NCBI GenBank assembly: GCA_903960645.1
Contig: CAJCBN010000408.1
Location: 1-7,026 of the forward strand
Direction: 5' to 3'
Length of the DNA stretch: 7,026 bases
Source: an uncultured Actinomycetes bacterium
Lineage (GTDB): Bacteria > Actinomycetota > Thermoleophilia > Gaiellales > F1-60-MAGs149
Made by a program: the position numbers and the translations under genes. Each line of letters opens with the position of its first letter. Positions within the stretch are counted from its first letter, which is position 1. The notes under the pieces are model-generated. The model had not been told where the DNA came from and made no database searches. It saw only the letters and a program-made list of their open reading frames with translations. Below, in pieces: positions 1 to 4,719 of this stretch.

Positions 1-905
1 CCGGCGGCGCGGGCCGCGCCGGCCAGCTGCAGCCGGTGCGCAAGCACGGGCACCGCCACGGCGCGCACGTCATCGGGAGTGACGAACAGCCGCCCTTCCA
101 GCAGGGCGCGCGCCCGCGCCACGCGCATCAGCGCGACACCGGCCCGGGGGCTGGCGCCGAGCGCCAGCCGCGCATCGTCGCGTGTCCGCTCGAGGATCGA
201 GACGGCGTAGCCGTTGACCGCGGGCTCGACGTGGAGTGCACGTGCCGCGGCGATTGCGTCGCGCACATCGGCGACCGTGGCGACGGGCTCGATCGCGGCG
301 ACCGGATCGCCCGCCCCCTGCTCGGCGAGCAGGCGCTCCTCGTCCTCGCGCGTCGGATAGCCCATGCGTACGACCATCGCGAAGCGGTCCAGCTGGGCCT
401 CGGGGAGCGGGAACGTGCCCTCGAACTCGATCGGGTTCTGCGTGGCGACGACCATGAACGGCGCCTCGAGGACGTGCGTCTCGCCATCCACCGTCACCTG
501 ACGCTCCTGCATCGCCTCGAGCAGCGCCGCCTGCGTCTTGGGCGAGGCGCGGTTCGCCTCGTCGACGAGCACCAGGTTGGCGAAGATCGCGCCGGGGCGG
601 AAGCGGAAGAGGTTGGTGCTCTGGTCGTAAACCTGCACGCCGGTGATGTCGCCCGGCAGGAGGTCCGGCGTGCACTGGATGCGCGAGAACTCCAAGCCGA
701 TCGACCGCGCCAGCGCGCGGGCGAGCGCCGTCTTGCCGACACCGGGCACGTCCTCGATCAGCACATGGCCCTCGCTGATCAGCGCCATCAGCACGCGATC
801 CACGAGCCCGGGCGGCGTGCGCACGGCGGCATCGATGGCCGCGCGGATGCGCGCCATCGCGGCGACCGCGGTCGCAGCCTGCTGCTCCGTCTCCGTCATC
901 TCCAC
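1..905 (-). CDS. MoxR-family AAA+ ATPase (3' end beyond window)
   Basis: MoxR-type AAA+ ATPases are chaperone-like enzymes that couple ATP hydrolysis to maturation or metal loading of partner proteins, often VWA-domain or DUF58 proteins encoded next to them. About 301 codons are visible. Walker A is PGVGKT (residues 54-59), Walker B is LVDEANRA (113-120), sensor 1 is ATQNP (154-158), the arginine-finger region is QLDRF (171-175) and sensor 2 is SPRAG (252-256). The stretch NPIEFEGTFPLPEAQLDRF is a MoxR hallmark. The family is usually 310-330 residues, so only a short C-terminal end is missing. I chose the GTG at 905-903 because a TAGACT box (917-912) lies exactly 6 nt upstream, as at other starts here; the ATG two codons later (899) is the alternative, with GAGG 8 nt upstream. 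An in-frame stop lies inside that box. Partner genes (DUF58, transglutaminase) would be expected just left of the window; that is inference. Family call near certain, start less so. Confidence 0.95.
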   Translation of the reverse strand, partial: MEMTETEQQAATAVAAMARIRAAIDAAVRTPPGLVDRVLMALISEGHVLIEDVPGVGKTALARALARSIGLEFSRIQCTPDLLPGDITGVQVYDQSTNLFRFRPGAIFANLVLVDEANRASPKTQAALLEAMQERQVTVDGETHVLEAPFMVVATQNPIEFEGTFPLPEAQLDRFAMVVRMGYPTREDEERLLAEQGAGDPVAAIEPVATVADVRDAIAAARALHVEPAVNGYAVSILERTRDDARLALGASPRAGVALMRVARARALLEGRLFVTPDDVRAVAVPVLAHRLQLAGAARAA

Positions 906-911
906 CGCCTC

Positions 912-917
912 AGTCTA
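912..917 (-). promoter_or_regulatory. -10 box TAGACT of the MoxR gene, leaderless type
   Basis: TAGACT fits the actinobacterial TANNNT -10 pattern and stands 6 nt (GAGGCG) before GTG 905. Transcription would begin at or next to the start codon. No convincing -35 element is visible. Confidence 0.55.
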
Positions 918-1122
918 GGGCCGGGCGGGCCGTGGGGGATGTTCCGTGGTGCGCGGTCATTGCCTGTGCCTTCGCAGCGGCCGCGGATTCAGCGGAGCGA
1001 GCGCCGCCAGCGCCCGCGCGGGTCAGCCGAGACGGAGCTCGTCATCGATCGCGGCGCTCAGCGCGCAGACGGTGCCCGCGGCTGTCTCGGACAGACCATG
1101 GCGAGGGCACGACCGGAGCAGG

Positions 1123-1128
1123 TAGCGT
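1123..1128 (+). promoter_or_regulatory. -10 box TAGCGT before the 1135 gene, leaderless type
   Basis: TAGCGT is followed by 6 nt (tgcggt) and then ATG 1135. A GGAG at 1115-1118 is 16 nt from the start, too far to act as a good ribosome binding site, which favours a leaderless transcript. Confidence 0.55.
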
Positions 1129-1134
1129 TGCGGT

Positions 1135-1521
1135 ATGCGCTTCCGCCTCTGCATCGCCGCTGCCGTGCTGATCCTGCTGGGCCTCGGCGCCGAGGCATCG
1201 CCCGTCCAGGCCAAGCCGGCCGTCGGCGCACCGCGGACGCTCGACACGGCGGTTGGCGAGCAGAAGGGCATCCGCCTCCTGAGCGACGACGCCAGGGGCA
1301 GGCACTGGGTCTGGCTGCGCCAGCCAAGCCGCCGGATCGTGGTCGCGCACGTCCCGCAGCGGCTGCCCGAGAACGAAGAGGCCGTCAACGGCCTGCCCGG
1401 ACGCACCGGCGTCTACGTGACCGGGCGCCGGGTCGGTACCACCACCGGACTGCTCGGCTACGTCTCCCGCGACGGCTCGCGCCTGCTCAAGACCGTCCTG
1501 CTGCGCATCACCGTGCAGTAG
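1135..1521 (+). CDS. small exported protein of unknown function
   Basis: This 128-residue protein begins with a Sec-type signal peptide: MRFR, a hydrophobic core at about residues 7-18, and a likely cleavage site after SPVQA (residue 26). The cysteine at residue 6 lies before the hydrophobic core and does not form a lipobox, so it is probably secreted rather than a lipoprotein. The mature part of about 100 residues has no cysteine, mixes basic and short hydrophobic stretches (for example HWVWLRQPSRRIVVAHVPQ, then GRTGVYVTGRR) and looks like a small beta-rich domain. I do not recognise the family. Third codon positions are strongly G/C, supporting real coding. It has its own -10 box and lies 39 nt before the TIM-barrel gene, which also has its own -10 box, so the two may be separate transcripts despite being side by side and both exported. 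Confidence 0.8.
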   Translation: MRFRLCIAAAVLILLGLGAEASPVQAKPAVGAPRTLDTAVGEQKGIRLLSDDARGRHWVWLRQPSRRIVVAHVPQRLPENEEAVNGLPGRTGVYVTGRRVGTTTGLLGYVSRDGSRLLKTVLLRITVQ

Positions 1522-1548
1522 CGCGGAGGGGAACGGCACGACCGACCG

Positions 1549-1554
1549 TACCCT
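1549..1554 (+). promoter_or_regulatory. -10 box TACCCT before the TIM-barrel gene, leaderless type
   Basis: TACCCT stands 6 nt (gagggc) before ATG 1561. The only strong Shine-Dalgarno-like string in the 39-nt gap, GGAGGGG at 1525-1531, is about 29 nt from the start and so too distant to be used. Confidence 0.55.
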
Positions 1555-1560
1555 GAGGGC

Positions 1561-2424
1561 ATGCGCCTCAAACGCCTCACCCTGCTCGGCCCGCTCCTCG
1601 GCCTGCTCCTGCTGGTCCCCGCCGTGGCGGCCGCGCAGTCGGATCCCGCCGCCCGCGCCGCCGTGTTCGCCGGGACCGGGCTGTGGGTCGACATCTACGA
1701 CGAGACGATCCACGATCCGTCGTTCGTCGTCGATGAGGCGATCGCCCACGACATCGACGTCATCTACGTGGAGACCTCGAACTACCACTCGCCCGCCGAC
1801 GTCATGTATCCGGATGCGATCCGCGACATGATCGCGCTGGCCCATCCGGCCGGCATCCGCGTGGTGCCGTGGTACCTGCCCGGCTATCGCAACGTCCCCC
1901 TCGACCGGCGCCGCTTCGCCGCCGCGATCGCCATTGGCGGCGACGATCCGATCGACGGGCTCGGCGTCGACATCGAATCCGACATCGTCCGCAATCGGCA
2001 GCTGCGCGCCACGCGCGCGGCGGCGATGGTGGAGTGGCTGCGGCAGACCTACCCGGAGCTCCCGCTCGCCGGCATCGTGCCGCGCGACGCCCTGGCGTGG
2101 TGGCGGATTTTCCCGTACGCCGAGGTCCGCGCCAACACCGACGTGATGATGCCGATGTGCTACACGAGCCGGTATCTGACGCCAGCCCGCACCACGGCGA
2201 TGGCGGCGGACTGCGTGACCACGATCCGCCGGGAGACCGGCGATCCGACGGTGCCCGTGCACGTGATCGCGGGCGTCACCGACTTCCTCAAGCCGCGGCT
2301 GCTCATCGCCGCCGCCCGCGGTGCCCGCGACGCCGGCGCGACGGGCTTCAGCCTCTACAACCTCGAGACCACCACCCCGGCCGGCTGGCGCGCGGTCGAC
2401 GTCTGGCGGACGCCCGGCGGGTGA
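1561..2424 (+). CDS. exported TIM-barrel protein, glycoside hydrolase-like
   Basis: The 287-residue protein has a clear signal peptide with a leucine-rich core (residues 7-19) and a likely cut after AVAAA (residue 25). The mature part reads as a (beta/alpha)8 barrel: strand-like segments GLWVDIY (40-46), DVIYVET (66-71), IRVVPWY (99-105), GLGVDIES (133-140), LAGIVP (169-174), TDVMMPMCYT (193-202), PVHVIAG (232-238) and GFSLYNLE (262-269). The fourth-strand motif DGLGVDIES, with Asp137 and Glu139, recalls the acidic catalytic motif at the same place in chitinase-like and other TIM-barrel hydrolases; Glu139 is my candidate acid. Cys200 and Cys218 are the only cysteines and could pair. No carbohydrate-binding module is present and the length fits a lone catalytic domain. 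Substrate is unknown, and a non-catalytic barrel is possible. Its stop codon directly abuts that of the convergent MOSC gene. Confidence 0.85.
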   Translation: MRLKRLTLLGPLLGLLLLVPAVAAAQSDPAARAAVFAGTGLWVDIYDETIHDPSFVVDEAIAHDIDVIYVETSNYHSPADVMYPDAIRDMIALAHPAGIRVVPWYLPGYRNVPLDRRRFAAAIAIGGDDPIDGLGVDIESDIVRNRQLRATRAAAMVEWLRQTYPELPLAGIVPRDALAWWRIFPYAEVRANTDVMMPMCYTSRYLTPARTTAMAADCVTTIRRETGDPTVPVHVIAGVTDFLKPRLLIAAARGARDAGATGFSLYNLETTTPAGWRAVDVWRTPGG

Positions 2425-3171
2425 TCAGGCAGAGGGTCCGAGCACGCGCACCTCGTCGCCGAGCCGGACCGTGCCCGGGGTGATGACGTCGCAGTAGACG
2501 CCGAGGTCGGGGCGTCCGCGCACGGCCTTCATCGCCCGCAGTAGCGGCAGATCCTTCTCGCCGGTCCTCGGGTCGCGCGTGGTGGCGACGCAGCGCTCGC
2601 ACGGCTCGCGCACGGCGAGCACGACCGCGCCAATCGCGATGTCGTGGCCGATCCACGTGTCCTCCGCGAAGGCCTCACCGCCGGCGAGCGTCATCGTCAT
2701 ACGGAAGCGCCGCTCGTCCAGCGCGCCGTGGCCGAGTGCGTCCATCGAGGCGTCGCCGATCAGCGAGACGGCATTGACCGACCAGCCGCCGCGTCCCTCC
2801 CGGATGCGCGCCAGGCGCACCGGCTCGCCGAGCACCGCCGACAGCGGCTCAGCCCAGGGGCCGTCCACGAGGTGCGCGGTCTCCGGCTCGTCGGAGTCCC
2901 AGATCAGCTCGACCGGCTCGCCGAGGCCGGGGTCGGGCGCGGAGACGACCGTGCCGTCGGGGAAGCGCATCGTCAAGGTGGTGCCGTCGTACTCGGCCTC
3001 CGTCAGGCAGAGCCGGCCGTGGCTCCAGCTGCCGGCCAGCTCACCCGCGGCATTGACGACGAAGAAGCGGCGGTCGAAGGGCGCACCCTCAGGCCCGAGC
3101 TCGAGCGCCTCGCGCTCCACGAGGGCCAGCCCCTTGACGGGCGAGTGCAGCAGACGGGTGACAGTGACCAC
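2425..3171 (-). CDS. MOSC-domain protein, YcbX/mARC type
   Basis: Proteins of this type bind molybdenum cofactor. Characterised relatives (E. coli YcbX, mitochondrial mARC) reduce N-hydroxylated compounds such as amidoximes or hydroxylaminopurines; the substrate here is unknown. The N-terminal MOSC_N beta-barrel is seen in VTRLLHSPVKGLALVERE and FDRRFFVVNAAGEL. The C-terminal MOSC domain contains ERRFRM, WIGHDI, EPCERCVATTRDPRTGEKD and GVYCDVITPGTVRLGDEV. By family analogy a cysteine in CERC (Cys191/Cys194) would be the Mo ligand. There is no ferredoxin domain, so a separate electron donor would be needed. I chose GTG 3171 (248 residues) because the domain begins right after it and a weak -10-like CATACT lies 6 nt upstream. 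A TTG at 3213 would add 14 non-conserved residues and overlap the upstream stop. It follows the DUF2283 gene by 22 nt and has a paralogue at the right edge. Confidence 0.92.
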   Translation of the reverse strand: MVTVTRLLHSPVKGLALVEREALELGPEGAPFDRRFFVVNAAGELAGSWSHGRLCLTEAEYDGTTLTMRFPDGTVVSAPDPGLGEPVELIWDSDEPETAHLVDGPWAEPLSAVLGEPVRLARIREGRGGWSVNAVSLIGDASMDALGHGALDERRFRMTMTLAGGEAFAEDTWIGHDIAIGAVVLAVREPCERCVATTRDPRTGEKDLPLLRAMKAVRGRPDLGVYCDVITPGTVRLGDEVRVLGPSA

Positions 3172-3177
3172 GCTGGC

Positions 3178-3183
3178 AGTATG
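3178..3183 (-). promoter_or_regulatory. weak -10-like box CATACT before the MOSC gene
   Basis: CATACT is 6 nt (GCCAGC) upstream of GTG 3171. It has the fixed spacing seen elsewhere in the window but lacks the first T of TANNNT. It could be a weak internal promoter; otherwise the gene is read through from the DUF4258/DUF2283 pair. Confidence 0.25.
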
Positions 3184-3193
3184 CGCTGTCGGG

Positions 3194-3460
3194 TCAGGCC
3201 GCGGCGGTAGCAAGCGCCATGCCGATGGCGCCGGCGCGATCGCTGAAGCCGTACTCGGCGGCGCAGGCGTCGAGGTCGAAGTGCGGGAGGCTGAGGATCT
3301 CCACCGCTACCGCGGCACCATCGGTGTCGACATGCACGACGGCGCCCTCGCCGAACAGGCGCCCGCCGATCGAAGGGTCGCGAGAGAGGTAAATCATGTA
3401 GATCCCCCCTTCGTCTTCGTGCGTCACCTCAAAGCTCATGGGCCGATTGTAGGTCTTCAT
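3194..3460 (-). CDS. DUF2283-like small protein, candidate antitoxin partner
   Basis: This 88-residue acidic protein resembles DUF2283. That family has a short beta-rich fold with a central 'DG..v.iEIL' block, here DTDGAAVAVEILSLPHFD, after an N-terminal 'Y-I-L' strand, here GGIYMIYLSRD. DUF2283 genes are commonly found beside DUF4258 genes and the pair is regarded as a possible toxin-antitoxin module; the antitoxin role is inference. Two starts are credible. ATG 3460 overlaps the upstream DUF4258 stop as ATGA and has GAGG 5 nt upstream, implying coupled translation. ATG 3439, giving an 81-residue protein that begins MSFEVTHEDEGG, lies exactly 6 nt behind a near-consensus -10 TACAAT located inside the first codons of the longer form. 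Both may be used. The alanine-rich tail (GMALATAAA) is not recognised. Confidence 0.8.
   Translation of the reverse strand: MKTYNRPMSFEVTHEDEGGIYMIYLSRDPSIGGRLFGEGAVVHVDTDGAAVAVEILSLPHFDLDACAAEYGFSDRAGAIGMALATAAA
3446..3451 (-). promoter_or_regulatory. intragenic -10 box TACAAT, 6 nt before ATG 3439
   Basis: TACAAT matches the bacterial -10 consensus at five of six positions in otherwise GC-rich DNA, and CGGCCC then ATG follows. It would drive a leaderless mRNA for a shortened DUF2283 protein independently of the DUF4258 gene. No clear -35 element is visible. Confidence 0.45.
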
Positions 3461-3762
3461 CGCCGCCTCGTTCGTGGTTGTGGGGGCCTGCTGCCGGGTA
3501 CGAGCCAGTAGGCGGTGATCACCACCAGCTGGTGGCCGCGCTGGAGGCCCACCGCCTCAAGCGTGCCTCGTTCAAAGTCGCGAACGAAGGCCAGACCGAA
3601 GCGATCACCACCGGTGAGACGCTTCGAATACACGCGATCCGGGTCGAGGCAGCACTGACGCACCAACTCAACGACGATGCCGTTTTCCGCCATGCGCTCT
3701 CCAGCGTGGTGCGTGAGTCGGATCTCCACACCCCTGACGATCACCCACTCGCGCACCCGCAC
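3457..3762 (-). CDS. DUF4258-like small protein, candidate toxin
   Basis: Up to 101 residues. The core fits DUF4258: an 'H..ERM.e.GI..e.v' helix (HHAGERMAENGIVVELVRQC), a central Asp-Pro turn (LDPDRVY) and a C-terminal beta strand ending in VVITAYWLV. DUF4258 is thought to be related to RelE/plasmid-stabilisation-type folds and often neighbours DUF2283. A ribonuclease-like toxin role is therefore plausible but not shown by the sequence, and no catalytic residue can be named with confidence. Start is uncertain: GTG codons occur at 3762, 3756, 3744 and 3729. The conserved domain begins at the last one (MEIRLTHHAGERM, 90 residues), yet AGGGG is only 1 nt before it, and no TANNNT box sits 6 nt before any of them. 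The stop overlaps the next gene's ATG as ATGA. The Arg/Pro-rich tail (PRTRRR) may be disordered. Confidence 0.82.
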   Translation of the reverse strand: MRVREWVIVRGVEIRLTHHAGERMAENGIVVELVRQCCLDPDRVYSKRLTGGDRFGLAFVRDFERGTLEAVGLQRGHQLVVITAYWLVPGSRPPQPRTRRR

Positions 3763-3867
3763 GACGCGCGTGGCGCGCTGCCAGTACGCCGTTCTGCTGC
3801 CGACCTCGCATGCCGACGGCGCTTTGTCCGACCGGCGGCGACAGAGAGCGCGCTAGCCGTGTCAGGT

Positions 3868-3873
3868 TAGGCT
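3868..3873 (+). promoter_or_regulatory. -10 box TAGGCT before the leader ORF and amidotransferase
   Basis: TAGGCT is 7 nt before ATG 3881. That start opens only a 15-codon ORF, so the transcript would be leaderless for the small ORF and would carry a ~44-nt leader for the amidotransferase gene at 3925. The box lies in the ~105-bp region shared with the divergent DUF4258 gene. Confidence 0.5.
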
Positions 3874-3880
3874 CTTGCCC

Positions 3881-3928
3881 ATGAGTGTGAGGCCGCAGGT
3901 CTCGTCTGACAGGATGCACCTCGTATGA
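3881..3928 (+). CDS. 15-codon leader ORF (MSVRPQVSSDRMHLV) upstream of the amidotransferase
   Basis: An ATG at 3881, 7 nt after the TAGGCT box, opens a 15-residue ORF, MSVRPQVSSDRMHLV, whose TGA (3926-3928) overlaps the ATG of the amidotransferase (3925-3927) as ATGA. This is the classic layout of a translated leader that passes ribosomes to the next gene by termination-reinitiation. The peptide has no run of one amino acid that would suggest amino-acid attenuation, and no cysteine. AGGA at 3911-3914 inside it is also a fair Shine-Dalgarno for the downstream start (10 nt). It could be simple 5' UTR; the evidence is position only. Confidence 0.45.
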   Translation: MSVRPQVSSDRMHLV

Positions 3929-4671
3929 GCAACCGTGTCCTGATCATCCGTCACGGCGACGACCCGCCCGACGACCGGGTCAACACCTACCTGCACCTGC
4001 GCGGCTTCGACCCGGTCACGATCCGCCCCTGCAACGGCGACCCTGTGCCGCAGCTCGACCCCACCTGGGCCGGGAGCGTCGTGCACGGCGGCCCGTTCAG
4101 CGTCTACGAGGAACAGCAGCATCCGTTTCTACGCGAAGAGCACCGCTGGATCAGCCAGTGCATCGAGCACGAGCTGCCGCTGCTCGGCATCTGCCAAGGT
4201 GCGCAGTCGATCGCGTACGTGCTCGGCGCCGAGGTAGGGCCACCCGCATCGGGGCTGCACGAGTTTGGCTACTACGAGCTCACGCCAACGGCGGCGGGCA
4301 TCGCCGAAGGCTTCCTCACCGCGCCACTCCACGCCACCCAGGCGCACTTCCACACCTTCGCGCTGCCCGCGGGGGCGACGCTGCTCGCCTCCAGCGAGCT
4401 GTACCCGAACCAGGCCTTCCGGCATGGCGCACGCACGTACGGCGTTCAGTTCCACCCCGAGGTGACGATCGAAGGCTTTCGCCGCTGGCAGGCCGCGTCG
4501 TGGGCGGCCTACGGCCAGCCGGGCGCGCAGACCCGCGCGGAGCAGGACGCGCTGATGCTCACGCACGACGCCGCACAGGGCGCGTGGTTCTACGGGTTCC
4601 TCGAGTCGCTGTTCGGCGCACGCAGCGGGGACGAGCCGTTCACGCCGCCTCCGGTCGCCACCCACCGCTAG
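3925..4671 (+). CDS. class I glutamine amidotransferase domain protein, GMP synthase-like
   Basis: The 248-residue protein is a stand-alone triad-type glutaminase domain. Such domains hydrolyse glutamine and pass ammonia on, or act on gamma-glutamyl compounds. The nucleophile elbow is LLGICQGAQ (nucleophile Cys90), and His177 and Glu179 in QFHPEV complete the triad. HGGPFSVYE (54-62) matches the oxyanion-hole segment of GMP-synthase-like amidotransferases. Downstream, AYGQPGAQTR and the final W-FL helix (AWFYGFLESLFG) resemble the C-terminal extension of the uncharacterised GMP synthase-like family. No synthetase domain is attached and no partner synthetase is next door, so the acceptor is unknown. 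Start ATG 3925 has AGGA 10 nt upstream and overlaps the leader ORF stop; no earlier in-frame start is open, because a TGA lies at 3907-3909. It converges with the large secreted-protein gene across a hairpin. An intracellular protein, with no signal peptide. Confidence 0.93.
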   Translation: MSNRVLIIRHGDDPPDDRVNTYLHLRGFDPVTIRPCNGDPVPQLDPTWAGSVVHGGPFSVYEEQQHPFLREEHRWISQCIEHELPLLGICQGAQSIAYVLGAEVGPPASGLHEFGYYELTPTAAGIAEGFLTAPLHATQAHFHTFALPAGATLLASSELYPNQAFRHGARTYGVQFHPEVTIEGFRRWQAASWAAYGQPGAQTRAEQDALMLTHDAAQGAWFYGFLESLFGARSGDEPFTPPPVATHR

Positions 4672-4680
4672 CCGCGCGCG

Positions 4681-4710
4681 GCGCGGGCGACGGCATGCCG
4701 CCACCCGCGC
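4681..4710. terminator. large inverted repeat between convergent genes, probable bidirectional terminator
   Basis: GCGCGGG (4681-4687) pairs with CCCGCGC (4704-4710). Between them sits the perfect palindrome CGGCATGCCG (4691-4700), separated on each side by three bases that pair only in the middle. RNA from either strand could fold into a 7-bp stem, a small internal loop, and a 3-bp stem with a CATG loop. It lies 9 nt past the amidotransferase stop and 9 nt past the end of the convergent secreted-protein gene. There is no T-tract on either side, so termination would be of the U-less kind; a protein-binding palindrome is the alternative. Confidence 0.5.
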
Positions 4711-4719
4711 ACCGACGCG

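Noticed and set aside
918..1122. A possible small gene between MoxR and the 1135 gene, including a coding-like minus-strand stretch ending LSAAIDDELRLG near 1023
   Set aside because: The minus frame has no ATG or GTG start close to the stretch and no -10 box at the right distance, and it overlaps the start of the 1135 gene. I see no supported gene, repeat or RNA here.
36..1556. A 506-codon open frame on the plus strand
   Set aside because: It runs antisense to MoxR and then across two well-supported genes in another frame. Its product is Arg/Ala/Gly-rich with no domain, as expected from GC-rich DNA.
1042..2262. A 406-codon open frame on the minus strand opposite the two exported proteins
   Set aside because: The plus-strand products have signal peptides and a fold-like pattern; this one is His/Arg/Asp-rich antisense noise.
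2422..2427. TGATCA palindrome between the convergent TIM-barrel and MOSC genes as a terminator
   Set aside because: It is just the two abutting TGA stop codons on opposite strands and is too short to form a hairpin.
3172..3213. Longer MOSC protein starting at TTG 3213
   Set aside because: The extra residues are Pro-rich and lie outside the family's usual start, there is no ribosome binding site, and the extension would overlap the DUF2283 stop by 20 nt.
3854..3873. TAGCC...GGCT inverted repeat overlapping the TAGGCT -10 box, possible operator for the divergent genes
   Set aside because: The arms are only 4-5 bp, and such repeats are frequent by chance in this composition.
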